NCBI GenBank assembly: GCA_007618135.1
Contig: PHFX01000152.1
Span: forward strand, 78,687-142,686
DNA: 64,000 nt
Direction of reading: 5' to 3'
Origin: Candidatus Brocadia sp. WS118
GTDB taxonomy: Bacteria; Planctomycetota; Brocadiia; Brocadiales; Brocadiaceae
Shown here: positions 56,001 to 64,000 of the stretch, piece after piece
How the letters are laid out: every line of letters starts with the position of its first letter
Position numbering within the stretch: the first letter of the stretch is position 1
The notes under the pieces: generated by a model
Told to the model about the DNA's origin: nothing
The model's input: the letters and a program-made list of their open reading frames with translations, nothing else
The model's database searches: none
Position numbers and translations under genes: made by a program

Positions 56001-56020
56001 GTTGAAATTATTTTTCGCAT
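53006..56020 (-). CDS. Large secreted M28 aminopeptidase with TolB-like propeller and PDZ domain
   Basis: I use the ATG at 56018-56020 (start of a signal peptide MRKIISTLIFF) rather than the ORF start at 56071. The mature 1,000-residue protein begins with a PD40/TolB-type beta-propeller (about 40-370; repeated DGKxxxF and SPDG motifs). A PA-type region follows (about 440-660). The M28 zinc peptidase domain has GAHYDHIG, HNGADDNASG, WSGEELG and the Asp in NFDMVGR, with a final His in FFTGVHEDY. A C-terminal PDZ domain (about 910-1000) closes it. All five family metal and catalytic positions appear present. It likely cleaves peptides in the periplasm or at the surface. Confidence 0.9.
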   Translation of the reverse strand: MRKIISTLIFFVLMLVLCLDGGVICGDGVEKGEGQFLTNIRQLTYQGKSAGEGYFSPDGKHLIFQSERDSENPFYQIYMMSLETGDTHRISPGTGKTTCSFIRPNSDEVLFASTHLDSDAKTKQQSEIEFRASGKKRRFTWDYDAHYDIFSAKRNGISLRRLTSAPGYDAEGAYSPDGNKIVFCSLRDAYPMEKLSPEDRKRMETNPGYFGEIYIMNADGSDQKRLTTWEGYDGGPFFSPDGERIIWRHFNENGMLADIYTMKLDGSDVRRLTDFGSMSWAPYYHPSGEYVIFHSNKHGFTNCELFLVDMQGEKEPVRVTFTDRFDGLPVFSPDGKQLSWTSGRTSTGDSQLFMAAWNHEAAREALQLSGKRSEAQAILPAVPAGTMKQGAVNDPIRKQPDEGRNGGHQFSPEITSADLQAQVYYLASDELEGRMTGTRGTQMAAHYLAGYFNEIGLKPLSDKGSYFQEFPFVSGSKLIPDQNHFQMVKEGDGKKTISFEVGKDFLPLEFTANGEVEGQLVFAGYGLSVSGSEVSRYDSYAGIDVKEKVVLILHHVPEKVDMKRHLELSRYAGLRYKAMLARERGAKALLVVIGPGSSGAGKLIPLSSDKASADSGISVVSVSGAVGEALFAGSGKNLGAVQAGLDGENPQIEGSFPLTEVRVKIATAVEQIKETDRNVLGFLPPGEGNEGAECVIVGAHYDHIGYGGVDSLAHKGEEGQIHNGADDNASGVSIVLELASSLAEERRKNPRTLKRGIVFALWSGEELGCLGSSYFAGHPAVPLKNVIAYMNFDMVGRLKENNLIVEGIGSSNAWGSLIEKNNVKAGFQVKLLHDPYQPTDVTSFYPKGIPVIHFFTGVHEDYNRPTDDPVTLNYEGMVRIAGFARSIVADLVKNAERPDYVKAAQPEEQRTEKVTRRTSWGTVPDFTGETKEGVRINTVKKDGPADKAGMKDGDVVIEIAGNKITNLYDYNYLMDIAGFGKPIEVTVLRNGRREKLTIVPAARK

Positions 56021-56156
56021 AACAATGGTCCTTCCCCTCCTGCTTGCCTTAAGTGTCACATGCTTAACCAAGCAGGTAAATAAAGCCGAAATATGGTATT
56101 ACTGGGTAAAAAATTCTTTTTTGTAAGTTTTTCAACACGCCCCTTACACACCCGAA

Positions 56157-56217
56157 AGGTAGGTCAACCGTCCCCGATTGACATCATAAACGGCAAGCGC
56201 GGACGCTTGCCCTACCA
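56157..56217. repeat. Palindromic dispersed element
   Basis: The 60-base element is flanked by GGTAGG and CCTACC. It contains the perfect stem GGCAAGCG/CGCTTGCC with a 4-base loop. It resembles other dispersed short palindromes in this window. The surrounding 56072-56459 gap otherwise holds AT-rich spacer. Confidence 0.6.
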
Positions 56218-56459
56218 ATGAGGGGATTTGGTTGCGGCGTAGCCGAGCTATGGTATTATTGAAGATTAAAGAATATTTGAGTTTATGTATAAAAAACATT
56301 TTTGAATAATAATAAACCGTGTATCAGCTGTCAATACATAACTCAGCCTGGTATGAAACATCTGTAGAATTTCTCAATTGACAGAAAGCCGCGGGCATGC
56401 TATAAAAAGCAAGATTTTCGAAAGATTGATTTTTATGAAACGACCTGTATTTTCATGCT

Positions 56460-56539
56460 AAGGAATTTCAATTATCCCCCATAATCCCCCCGTTTACTGG
56501 GTAAACAGGGGTGAGGAAAGTTGCCGATGACCTAATTTA
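56460..56539. repeat. 80-bp dispersed repeat, copy C (inverted)
   Basis: Read on the minus strand it runs TAAATTAGGTCATCGGCAAC to GAAATTCCTT, matching copies A and B including the GGATTATGGGG block and the central palindrome. It ends 23 bases before the carbonic anhydrase start codon, in the same orientation relative to that gene as copy B to the CBM-like gene. Confidence 0.85.
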
Positions 56540-56562
56540 ATATTATAGAGAAAGGAGATACG

Positions 56563-57342
56563 ATGAATGCGGTTAAACAGTATTTTTTAGCAACAATGTT
56601 CTTGTCTCTTTTTTTTGTTGGACTAACAAATTTGCTTGCCAGTTCAGGCACACAAAGCCCTTCGGTCCATTGGGATTACGAAGGGGAACTGGGGCCTGAT
56701 CATTGGGATAGACTCGTGCTCGAAAATTGGCATTGCAAAATTGGCGATATGCAATCACCTATCAGTATTACCATAACGGAAAAGGCCAAACTGGACGAGA
56801 TCATCTTTCATTACCATCCAACCCCTTTAAAGATCATCAACAATGGTCATACCATTCAGGTCAACTATGAAAAGGGAAGCTACATAACTATTGGTCATAA
56901 GAAATACGACCTTGTGCAGTTTCACTTTCATACGCCGAGCGAGCACGTCATACATGGGAAACATTACGATATGGAGGCGCATTTAGTACACAAGGGTGAC
57001 CATGGCCATCTCGCAGTGGTTGCTGTACTCATTGACAAAGGCAAAGAAAATGCCTTCATAAAAACCCTGTGGAGCAACTTTCCAAAAGATGTGGGCACAG
57101 AACACATTGTTTCTGAGATAAAGATATGTGCAAAACATCTCCTTCCAAAGAATACCGCAGCATATTATACCTATCCTGGTTCGCTTACGACACCGCCTTG
57201 CACGGAAAATGTGACTTGGTTCATCTTAAAGACTCCAATCGAGGAAACGAAAGCAGCGTTGGATAAATTTACTTCATTATTCAAGCATGACGCAAGACCT
57301 ATTCAACCTGTTCATGGCCGGGTTGTAAAGGAAAGCAACTAA
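56563..57342 (+). CDS. Alpha-class carbonic anhydrase, secreted
   Basis: The 259-residue protein catalyses CO2/bicarbonate exchange outside the cytoplasm. A signal peptide (about 1-27) is followed by the alpha-CA fold with WDYEGELGPDHW and CxxxxxQSPI (Cys58). The zinc ligands are His121 and His123 (FHFHTPSEH) and His140 (EAHLVH). The SLTTPPCTENVTW motif contains the second half of the usual disulfide and the substrate pocket. All catalytic residues are intact. An AAAGGAG ribosome site precedes the ATG. The upstream leader includes a copy of the 80-bp repeat. In anammox physiology it could supply bicarbonate or buffer compartments. Confidence 0.95.
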   Translation: MNAVKQYFLATMFLSLFFVGLTNLLASSGTQSPSVHWDYEGELGPDHWDRLVLENWHCKIGDMQSPISITITEKAKLDEIIFHYHPTPLKIINNGHTIQVNYEKGSYITIGHKKYDLVQFHFHTPSEHVIHGKHYDMEAHLVHKGDHGHLAVVAVLIDKGKENAFIKTLWSNFPKDVGTEHIVSEIKICAKHLLPKNTAAYYTYPGSLTTPPCTENVTWFILKTPIEETKAALDKFTSLFKHDARPIQPVHGRVVKESN

Positions 57343-57355
57343 TTTGTGAACTATT

Positions 57356-57610
57356 GTGGCTAAATTAAAGCTCGATCTGCACGACATCTGTAAAAAAGGA
57401 TATTTCATTGAAAGTGAACTCAACCGGGTTATATCTGAAGCCGTGGAGAAAAGGATTGCATTAGTGGAAATTATTCCCGGCAAGGGATCTGGGCAGTTAA
57501 AGAAGACCGTATTGCGTTTTCTCGACCGTCCCGACATCAAAAAGCTGTATCACCGTATCGAGAAAGACCGTGATAATTTTGGAAGACTCTTTGTACATTT
57601 CAGGCATTAG
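57356..57610 (+). CDS. Short Smr-like domain protein
   Basis: This 84-residue protein starts at a GTG, 14 bases after the carbonic anhydrase stop codon. It contains Smr-domain hallmarks LDLHDI near residue 4 and EIIPGKGSGQLKKTVLRFL near residue 40. Smr domains nick or bind branched nucleic acid and also occur as MutS2 tails. Here it is a stand-alone short version with an ordinary Smr core but a divergent end (GRLFVHF). The pairing with carbonic anhydrase looks incidental or a read-through arrangement. Confidence 0.7.
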   Translation: MAKLKLDLHDICKKGYFIESELNRVISEAVEKRIALVEIIPGKGSGQLKKTVLRFLDRPDIKKLYHRIEKDRDNFGRLFVHFRH

Positions 57611-57695
57611 CAGAAATTACTCTATAGACGGAAAATATACACTTTAGCCGTTTGAAAAATTGCCTTTAAATAAACCACCGCTGTTTGTGCTGCTT

Positions 57696-57777
57696 GTTCC
57701 CAAACTCCTGTTTGGGAACACCATTACAGAGAAACTGAGTTTCTCGTCCATTACACTCCCAAACAGGAGTTTGGGAG
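57696..57777. repeat. Triple-hairpin REP-like element
   Basis: Three perfect inverted repeats stand in series: GTTCCCAAAC/GTTTGGGAAC (57696-57719), GAGAAACT/AGTTTCTC (57729-57745) and CTCCCAAAC/GTTTGGGAG (57756-57777). The first and third share a CCCAAAC core. The element lies just downstream of the RT-Cas1 relic. No coding content is seen in the 57611-57867 gap. Confidence 0.75.
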
Positions 57778-57867
57778 CGAGCAATATTGCAATTATTGGA
57801 AATTTTTAAATAGCTAAATTGGTAACAATTTAGCTTCTTGAAAATGTATTTCAGTTTATGTTCCCGT

Positions 57868-58377
57868 TTATATGTTCCAACGGTAGAAAGAAAGCGATTT
57901 GTTCTCAAGCGCCCATTTTTTCAGCGTTATCGTCTGGATATAGATGTATTCCTTGAGCGACAAGGTGTCTTTCTGGCTTTTTTTCTCCACCTCCGCCTCA
58001 AACTGTTCTATGAATTTTTTGACGGTGTCTTTTTTCAGAATGAGCCCCCTCTCGGCCTCAACAAAATCATCCCGGCCAAACACCTTCAGATTGATCAGGC
58101 GGATAATAAACCGGTCAATCCTCGCCCTGAATAATTCTTCAATATCACACACGAGAAACTCGTAGTTATCCTGCGGGAGATAACAATTAACCAGGTGTGT
58201 CAGAATGTCATGATCGACAGAAGGGAAAAAGTCCTCGATGTTCGATTCAATCACATACTGATACCCTTCTGCAATGGCAGTCTGAATTATTTCGATGGAC
58301 TTCTGCCGTGAGACTCCCTTTGTGTGACTAAGAGAGGGTGGTGCATTTTCGTGACCTTTTGTGGGCCTTTGGCTCAT
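57868..58377 (-). pseudogene. RT-Cas1 fusion relic with internal deletion
   Basis: The 169-codon frame appears to be a decayed reverse transcriptase-Cas1 fusion. Residues about 15-70 match the RT region leading into motif A (TKGVSRQKSIEIIQTAI and GYQYVIESNIEDFFPSVD). The first catalytic Asp is replaced by Asn46. From about residue 72 the sequence reads like the C-terminal end of Cas1 (CDIEELFRARIDRFIIRLIN, DDFVEAERGLILKK, SLKEYIYIQTITLKKWAL). The rest of the RT palm and the N-terminal part of Cas1 are missing, consistent with an internal deletion. No CRISPR repeat or other cas gene is in the window. Assignment rests on motif recognition. Confidence 0.6.
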
Positions 58378-58442
58378 GAATGTTTATTCTGCAAAAATTT
58401 CTTTCCCCCTTTTCATGAGGACATGTTTTAGCAAGTCTTTTC

Positions 58443-58482
58443 CACTACCCCCTACACCCTCTTTGCTAAGGGGGATTTGGTG
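58443..58482. repeat. C-rich/G-rich palindromic repeat
   Basis: CCCCCTACACCCTCTTTGC is followed by TAAGGGGGATTTGG, giving an imperfect hairpin similar in style to the element inside the MidA-like gene. The remaining bases between the RT-Cas1 relic and the DUF5666 gene have no recognisable feature. Confidence 0.45.
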
Positions 58483-58680
58483 CGTGTTCACTGCTATATG
58501 GAATTGTCCAAGAAGTCCCAAAAATCAACGGATACCCTTTCTGCATCAGGGATATCTATCGTAGTGAGAATATTTCAACAAATAGCGTTTGACACATTAG
58601 GGAAAGATGTGATAATTTAAAATCTTATGATACATCATGAGTCTTTTTACCTTTTAGGAATATGTATGAAAGGACTAAAA

Positions 58681-59238
58681 ATGAAATATGAGAAGCTATT
58701 CGTTACCGTAGTTATGCTGCTTTTTTGTTTTCTCATGCCTGTCATGCCTGATTACTCTGGCATTTACGGAGACAACAGTCGCGATAATCGCAGAAACCAC
58801 GGTGATCATCAGGGACATGGTAATCACGGCACCAGTAAGTTGCGTGGTGTGGTAAGCTCGGCTTCCGGGTCAACACTCTCAGTCCTCGGCACGGAAATAG
58901 ATGCAAGCGCTGCTAAGATTGATTTAAAGGATTGTGATGACTCACTGACCATTGACGACATTATAGCAGGGGATATCATTGAGGTAAAAGGGGATATAAA
59001 AGACGATTCGTTTGTTGCTGCGGTAATTACCATAGAGGGCACTGGAAAGCTGGAGGGAACGGTGGAGGCAATAGATGGCGATACCATTACCATTCTGGGC
59101 AACGAGATAGACATTGCTTCCGCCAGATGTGTCAGAGGGACCCCTACCCCAGGGAAAAAAGCCAGGGTTTATGTAAGAAATTCTGATACCGGTTTAACCG
59201 CACTTGTTGTTCATGCTACCAGAATCATGGGACACTAA
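58681..59238 (+). CDS. Exported protein with two DUF5666-like repeats
   Basis: The 185-residue protein is taken from the ATG at 58681, which has an AAAGGA site and starts a signal peptide (MKYEKLFVTVVML). After a His/Asn-rich low-complexity stretch (about 30-52) come two related beta-barrel-like repeats: KLRGVVSSASGSTLSVLGTEID and KLEGTVEAIDGDTITILGNEID. These OB-like units are typical of DUF5666. The His-rich stretch may bind metal. Role unknown. It is followed closely by a P-type Ca-ATPase. Confidence 0.78.
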   Translation: MKYEKLFVTVVMLLFCFLMPVMPDYSGIYGDNSRDNRRNHGDHQGHGNHGTSKLRGVVSSASGSTLSVLGTEIDASAAKIDLKDCDDSLTIDDIIAGDIIEVKGDIKDDSFVAAVITIEGTGKLEGTVEAIDGDTITILGNEIDIASARCVRGTPTPGKKARVYVRNSDTGLTALVVHATRIMGH

Positions 59239-59297
59239 TTGAATTGCATAGGAATTTCGTATCACGTTAGTTTTTCGAAAAATCTCAATACAGAAAG

Positions 59298-62060
59298 ATG
59301 ATGAATACACCCTGGCATACGATAGAGATTGATGAGGCAATAAAGAGTCTTGACACCGATACAAACGCCGGACTTAGCCGTGCCGAGGTAGAAAATAGGC
59401 TTAAGAAATACGGATATAACCAACTGGAAGAAAAAGAAGGTATATCCCCCCTCATGCTTTTTTTAGGACAGTTTAATGACTTTATTGTCTGGATATTAAT
59501 TGCGGCAGCCATCGTGTCAGGGTTTTTGGGAGAATGGGTCGATGCATTGGCCATTCTTGCTATCGTTGTCATTAACGCCGTCATCGGGTTTATCCAGGAA
59601 TTTCGGGCAGAGAAATCACTTGCAGCCTTACAAAAAATGGCGGCTCCTTTTTCAAGGGTGATGCGCGACTGCGAGATCCATTCCGTTCCTTCCCGCGAAA
59701 TTGTGCCAGGTGATATTGTGCTGCTGGAGGCCGGGGATTATGTCCCGGCCGATGGCAGACTTTGCTCTTCCTTTAGCCTGAGGACACAGGAAGCCTCTCT
59801 AACGGGAGAATCGACACCCGTCGACAAATCCACAGAACCGCTGCAAAATCCCTCTTTACCAATCGCAGACAGAGAAAACATGGTATTTATGGGAACCTCA
59901 GTGACCAGTGGTAAAGGGACGTGTGTTATAGTAACAACCGGCATGAGTACTGAGTTGGGTAAGATTGCGGGTCTTATTCAGGAAGCGGGAAAAGAAGAAA
60001 CACCGCTTCAGCGCAAGCTCGAGGTGTTTGGGAAAAAATTGGTCTATCTGTGTCTGGGGATCGTAGCAATCGTATTCTTTTTGGAGTTATGGCGGAAAGA
60101 TCCGCTCATGGAGGCATTCCTTACCTCGGTGAGCCTTGCAGTTGCCGCTATTCCAGAAGGTCTACCGGCAATCGTGACTATTGCTTTGGCTCTCGGAGTG
60201 CAACGTATGGTGAAACGTCATGTACTGATTCGAAAATTACCGGCGGTAGAGACGCTTGGATGCGCTACGGTCATTTGCTCAGACAAAACCGGCACTCTAA
60301 CCCAGAACGAGATGACGATGAGGAAGATATTCTCTGGTGGCAAAACCATTGACATTTCTGGAACGGGTTATTCACCGGAAGGAAATTTCACGATCAGTGG
60401 TATGCCTCTTTCGGAAATTGATCAACGAATAGCAAAATTTGTTTTAGGCATGGGTGTATTATGTAATAATGCCCACCTGAAAAACGACAATCATACGTGG
60501 AAAGTTATTGGGGATCCAACAGAGGGCGCCATTCTGACTGCCGCAGCTAAAGCAAATATATGGGAACAAGCATTATGGGAAAAGTTTCCTCTTTTTTCAG
60601 AAATACCTTTTGATTCCGAACGGAAGAAGATGTCCACGATCAGGAAAACACCTCATGCTGTTCTGCTTGCTTGTGAAAAGGGAGCAGCAGATGTCATTGT
60701 AAACGATTGTACAAAGATTTATACCGGAGGGGAACTAAGAGTTCTGTCCGGTGACGATATTCGCGCAATATTAAACGAAAACAACAAGATGTCCGGCTCG
60801 GCCCTGCGCGTGCTCGGTGTAGCATTCAAACCTATCGATCCAGAAAATATCAAACAATCCCCTGGTAGCATAGAAAAAGATATGATTTTTCTCGGGTTAT
60901 TGGCTATGATTGATCCCCCCAGACCTGAGGCTAAAGACGCTGTTGCCATCTGTCATACCGCTGGCATAACGACCGTTATGATTACCGGAGATCACAAAAA
61001 TACGGCCAAGGCAATTGGAGAGGAAATAGGATTTCTTGACAATAAGAGAAAGGCCATCGATGGAGCTGAATTGGATACCCTCCCTGATGAAATGTTAGAA
61101 AAGGAAGTGTCAAACATAGCCGTATATGCACGCGTATCTGCCGAACACAAGCTCAGGATTATCAAGGCATGGAAGAAACAGGGTGCTGTTGTTGCTATGA
61201 CAGGCGACGGAGTGAATGACGCCCCGGCCGTAAAAGAAGCGAGTATTGGTATATCTATGGGTATTACGGGCACCGACGTCACGAAAGAGGCATCCGATAT
61301 GGTTATAACTGATGACAACTTCGCTTCTATCGTATCAGCCGTTGAAGAGGGAAGAGGTATTTATGATAATATAAAGAAATCGATCCATTATCTGCTTTCG
61401 TGTAACGCCGGCGAGATCTTGACCATGCTCTTTGCCTCAATATTCAACCTCCCCCTCCCATTGTTTCCTATACAAATATTATGGATAAACATTGCCACCG
61501 ACGGATTACCGGCTTTGGCATTGGGCGTTGACACAGTAGACCCTGATATCATGAAAAGACCGGCCAGGCGGTCAACAGAACAGATCATAGACAAAAGCCT
61601 TGGCACATTGATTGTATTTCAGGGTTTTCTCATCGCTCTGAGCACCCTTTTTGCATATTTATTTATTTTGTGTTACACCAGCAGTGCAAAACCAGCTTAT
61701 TTATCTTCCTGGTTTGTCAATGAATTGATTCCCTGCTGCATGGGCGGGCAACTCACCGGCGATCTTGACCGGGCAAGGACGGTTGCCTTTTGTGTGATGG
61801 TTGTTTCCCAGCTATTCAACTCTTTTAACTGCCGAAATACCAGGCGCTCATTATTTGAAATTGGCGTGTTCACCAATACAAAACTTTTGCTGGCAACGGG
61901 AATTTCACTCACTATGCAGTTCGCTATTGTCCATATTCCCTTTTGCAAAGAAATCTTTAAGGTGACACCTTTAGGATTAGAGGATTGGATTATCGTCTTT
62001 GGGTTTTCCTCTCTTGTTTTTGTCATTATGGAAACAATAAAGTGGTGTAAGAAGGGGTAA
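59298..62060 (+). CDS. P-type calcium-transporting-like ATPase (PMR1/SERCA-like)
   Basis: The 920-residue protein is a P2-type cation pump. It has an N-terminal cation-ATPase segment ([15 protein letters not shown]), the actuator TGES loop ([11 protein letters not shown]), the PEGLP motif in helix M4 ([12 protein letters not shown]), the phosphorylation site CSDKTGTLT, the KGA nucleotide motif, the [10 protein letters not shown] hinge and the C-terminal helices. IPEGLP is the P2A calcium-pump type. A Ca2+ or Mn2+ export role is likely. The following HAO-like cytochrome starts only five bases after its stop codon, so the two are probably translationally linked. Confidence 0.92.
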   Translation: MMNTPWHTIEIDEAIKSLDTDTNAGLSRAEVENRLKKYGYNQLEEKEGISPLMLFLGQFNDFIVWILIAAAIVSGFLGEWVDALAILAIVVINAVIGFIQEFRAEKSLAALQKMAAPFSRVMRDCEIHSVPSREIVPGDIVLLEAGDYVPADGRLCSSFSLRTQEASLTGESTPVDKSTEPLQNPSLPIADRENMVFMGTSVTSGKGTCVIVTTGMSTELGKIAGLIQEAGKEETPLQRKLEVFGKKLVYLCLGIVAIVFFLELWRKDPLMEAFLTSVSLAVAAIPEGLPAIVTIALALGVQRMVKRHVLIRKLPAVETLGCATVICSDKTGTLTQNEMTMRKIFSGGKTIDISGTGYSPEGNFTISGMPLSEIDQRIAKFVLGMGVLCNNAHLKNDNHTWKVIGDPTEGAILTAAAKANIWEQALWEKFPLFSEIPFDSERKKMSTIRKTPHAVLLACEKGAADVIVNDCTKIYTGGELRVLSGDDIRAILNENNKMSGSALRVLGVAFKPIDPENIKQSPGSIEKDMIFLGLLAMIDPPRPEAKDAVAICHTAGITTVMITGDHKNTAKAIGEEIGFLDNKRKAIDGAELDTLPDEMLEKEVSNIAVYARVSAEHKLRIIKAWKKQGAVVAMTGDGVNDAPAVKEASIGISMGITGTDVTKEASDMVITDDNFASIVSAVEEGRGIYDNIKKSIHYLLSCNAGEILTMLFASIFNLPLPLFPIQILWINIATDGLPALALGVDTVDPDIMKRPARRSTEQIIDKSLGTLIVFQGFLIALSTLFAYLFILCYTSSAKPAYLSSWFVNELIPCCMGGQLTGDLDRARTVAFCVMVVSQLFNSFNCRNTRRSLFEIGVFTNTKLLLATGISLTMQFAIVHIPFCKEIFKVTPLGLEDWIIVFGFSSLVFVIMETIKWCKKG

Positions 62061-62065
62061 TTTTA

Positions 62066-63730
62066 ATGAAAAAACTGTTTCTTGTTGCTATCTGTTTCGT
62101 TTCATTATTTATGTATCCCTTTGCGTCGTCTGCTAATCAGGAAGGGCCAGGACACATTCCGTCTCTTTTTGATGAATACACTCAAATGAATTTGATATAT
62201 TACACGAACTATACGTCAGGAATACCCGATGATTGGCTTGCCAGCAGGTATTCAAAAACGAATCCGGATATGGATTACATAAGACCCGTCTTTGACGGGC
62301 AGGTATCAGGTGATACCATTCCGGACACCTTGCGTTCCGTTCTGAGTGAACAAACCCAGGTGTGTCTGTTATGTCACAAGAACTCCACTCCTGGCATTGT
62401 AGAGGACTGGCTTACGAGCAGGCACTCAAAAACAACTCCGGATATGGCTCTTTCAAAGCCTGTCCTGGAGCGGCGGATTTCAAGCGATACGATCCCAGAA
62501 AATTTCAGATCCGTTGTCGTTGGCTGCTATGAATGTCATGGACAGAATGCTTCAGCCCACAAGGATAACTTTGAACACTTTGGATTTCGGATCAATGTGA
62601 TTGTTTCACCGAATGACTGCCGTACCTGTCACACTGTTGAGGCTGATCAATTTGCCATGAGCAAAAAAGCACACGCACTGGACAACCTTCAAAAGAATCC
62701 CCTGTATCATACCATGGTTGAAACCGGCCTCAGTTCAAAAGGAAGCGGCGATGGCACCATCGTTTCCATTACTGCAACAGAAAACTCCAAGGCTGAAAGC
62801 TGTTATGGCTGCCATGGTACTGAGGTCACGGTGAATGGAATGAAAAAGGTGTCTACTCCTTCGGGAGACATCGAGGTTCCTAACCTTACCAACTGGCCTA
62901 ACCAGGGAGTAGGAAGGATTAATCCCGATGGGAGTTCCGGGGCGTGTACTGCATGTCATCCGCGGCATAGTTTCTCCATAGAAATAGCCAGGAAACCCTA
63001 TACGTGTTCCCAATGTCATCTCGAGCCTGACACTCCTGCATTTGAGGTTTACGAAGAAAGCAAGCACGGGAATATTTTTAATTCGAAACAGCACGAATGG
63101 AACTGGAACAACGTCCCCTGGAGGATTGGCAAAGATTTCCAAGCCCCCACCTGCGCTGCGTGCCATAATAGCCTCATTACCACTTCTGACGGTAGGGTTG
63201 TTGCGTCAAGAACCCACAATTTCGGCTCACGCATGTGGATCAGATTGTTTGGACTCCCGTACTCGCATCCACAACCAAAGAGTGGCAAGACGTATGAAAT
63301 CAAAAATAAGGATGAGCTGCCTCTCCCGGTGACATTTACCGGTGAATTGGCTTCCGAATATCTCATTAGCAAAGAAGAGCAAATGCAACGTCAAAACGAA
63401 ATGAAAACGATATGCCGCAGTTGCCATAATACCGACTGGATCAACGGGCACTTTGCCAAAATGGATATTACCATTGCTGAAACTGACAAGGCGGTTTTCG
63501 CGGCAACACAATTACTGCAAAAGGCATGGGACAAAGGGCTCGCTGACCCTGCGAATCCCTTTGATGAAATAATTGAAGACGCTTGGGTAAAGCAATGGCT
63601 TTACTATGCCAACTCGGTACGATTTGCTTCGGCTATGGGAGGGCCTGACTATGCAACGTTTAAAAATGGCTGGCTGGAGTTGACAGCAAACTTGCGTAAG
63701 ATGAGGGATTTTGTTGAAACGCAAAAGTAA
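62066..63730 (+). CDS. Octaheme cytochrome c of the HAO family with a heme-less N-terminal duplicate
   Basis: This 554-residue exported protein (signal peptide about 1-23) has eight CXXCH motifs at residues 100, 154, 185, 246, 294, 314, 363 and 450, the number typical of hydroxylamine oxidoreductases. In HAO the fourth heme is the active-site P460 centre cross-linked to a C-terminal tyrosine; Tyr529 in GGPDYATF is a candidate here. Before the first heme, residues 42-93 repeat residues 100-151 at an exact offset of 58, about half identical. In that repeat CLLCH has become NLIYY and the SRH has become SRY. Physiological substrate could be hydroxylamine, hydrazine, NO or another nitrogen compound. 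Confidence 0.9.
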   Translation: MKKLFLVAICFVSLFMYPFASSANQEGPGHIPSLFDEYTQMNLIYYTNYTSGIPDDWLASRYSKTNPDMDYIRPVFDGQVSGDTIPDTLRSVLSEQTQVCLLCHKNSTPGIVEDWLTSRHSKTTPDMALSKPVLERRISSDTIPENFRSVVVGCYECHGQNASAHKDNFEHFGFRINVIVSPNDCRTCHTVEADQFAMSKKAHALDNLQKNPLYHTMVETGLSSKGSGDGTIVSITATENSKAESCYGCHGTEVTVNGMKKVSTPSGDIEVPNLTNWPNQGVGRINPDGSSGACTACHPRHSFSIEIARKPYTCSQCHLEPDTPAFEVYEESKHGNIFNSKQHEWNWNNVPWRIGKDFQAPTCAACHNSLITTSDGRVVASRTHNFGSRMWIRLFGLPYSHPQPKSGKTYEIKNKDELPLPVTFTGELASEYLISKEEQMQRQNEMKTICRSCHNTDWINGHFAKMDITIAETDKAVFAATQLLQKAWDKGLADPANPFDEIIEDAWVKQWLYYANSVRFASAMGGPDYATFKNGWLELTANLRKMRDFVETQK

Positions 63731-64000
63731 TGAATGGATAAAGGATAATGCATTACTATTTTTCCCTGCGTAAAGGCTGGAACATCATAGTAATGTAAGG
63801 TGGGTAGCAGCGACGTGAAACTACCAAATAAATTTCATAGTATTTACCGCATTCTAAAAAAATGAAGAGAGGAGGTGGCACTTATAGTAAACGTAGTAAA
63901 TAAGTTGACATGTGCTGGTCATTGCGAGCACATTCACTTTGCTCAGTGTAAACTCCGCGAAGCCAAAGTTGCGAGCCCAAGCGAAGCAAACCCATGAGAT
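63731..64000. other. Downstream non-coding region with a dispersed repeat
   Basis: A weak inverted repeat, ATTACTAT and ATAGTAAT around a long loop, follows the HAO-like gene. The stretch from about 63916 to the end reads GTCATTGCGAGC...GCGAAGC, resembling common dispersed short repeats. A GGAGG at 63871-63875 overlaps a GTG codon that opens a 39-codon frame, but this spacing does not fit a start. No gene is supported before the window ends. Confidence 0.4.

Noticed and set aside
57611..57867. Possible CRISPR array next to the RT-Cas1 relic
   Set aside because: The repeats are three different hairpins, not regularly spaced identical repeats with unique spacers.
63875..63994. GTG-started frame at the end of the window beginning VALIVNVVNK
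   Set aside because: The GTG overlaps the GGAGG that would serve it, and the frame soon reads through a dispersed repeat; not a credible gene.

Overview
The window looks like a chromosomal segment of an anammox planctomycete (Brocadiales; Brocadia, Jettenia or Kuenenia type). Three genes carry this inference. One is an octaheme cytochrome c of the hydroxylamine oxidoreductase (HAO) family. One is an ammonium-transporter/histidine-kinase fusion like the ammonium sensor described from Kuenenia. The third is a NapH-like iron-sulfur membrane protein with a TPR tail. Gene density is ordinary, base composition is moderately AT-rich, and short palindromic repeats are scattered between genes. The assignment comes from gene content, not from a marker-gene phylogeny.

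Layout, left half. Positions 1-3852 (minus) hold a metal-uptake cluster: a small Cys/His-rich secreted protein, an outer-membrane barrel protein, a ZnuA/TroA-type binding protein and the start of its ABC ATPase. Next come a transglutaminase-like lipoprotein, an unassigned membrane sensor-like protein and a MATE exporter. A minus-strand run polA-coaE-rho-glgC follows. After a CAT-anticodon tRNA there is a plus-strand run: secreted cyclophilin, membrane J-domain protein, VWA protein, ychF and nnrE. From 20.6 to 27.9 kb the minus strand carries a diguanylate cyclase and a lipoate/2-oxoacid dehydrogenase block: lipA, a PI3/4-kinase-like gene, lipB, E2, E1-beta, E1-alpha and a ferritin-like protein. 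A MidA-family methyltransferase and an SDR epimerase follow.

Layout, right half. At 31-34.6 kb lie tRNA-Glu, a NapH-TPR protein, two small zinc-ribbon proteins and tRNA-Pro. The second zinc-ribbon gene sits behind a clear c-di-GMP-I riboswitch with an overlapping terminator. Then come a macro-domain/histidine-kinase/response-regulator operon, a nitroreductase, pyruvate carboxylase, the Amt-kinase fusion and its upstream PilZ-domain membrane protein. From 45 to 56 kb are secreted and envelope proteins, a U32 peptidase, a truncated ruvX remnant, a HAD/polyprenol-kinase-like fusion, YggT, a hexuloisomerase-type SIS protein, a SYLF protein and a large M28 peptidase with a propeller. The right end holds an alpha-carbonic anhydrase, an Smr-like protein, a decayed RT-Cas1 relic, a DUF5666-like protein, a Ca-type P-ATPase and the octaheme HAO-like cytochrome.

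Themes. Cyclic di-GMP recurs as synthesis (GGDEF protein), RNA sensing (riboswitch) and protein sensing (PilZ, directly upstream of the ammonium sensor kinase). The most noteworthy items are: the HAO-like protein with a duplicated N-terminal segment that has lost its heme site; the riboswitch-controlled zinc-ribbon gene; the PilZ/Amt-kinase gene pair; the RT-Cas1 relic without a visible array; a PI3/4-kinase-like gene between lipA and lipB; and an ~80-bp repeat lying upstream of three genes in the same relative orientation. No intact insertion sequence, prophage or CRISPR array was seen.
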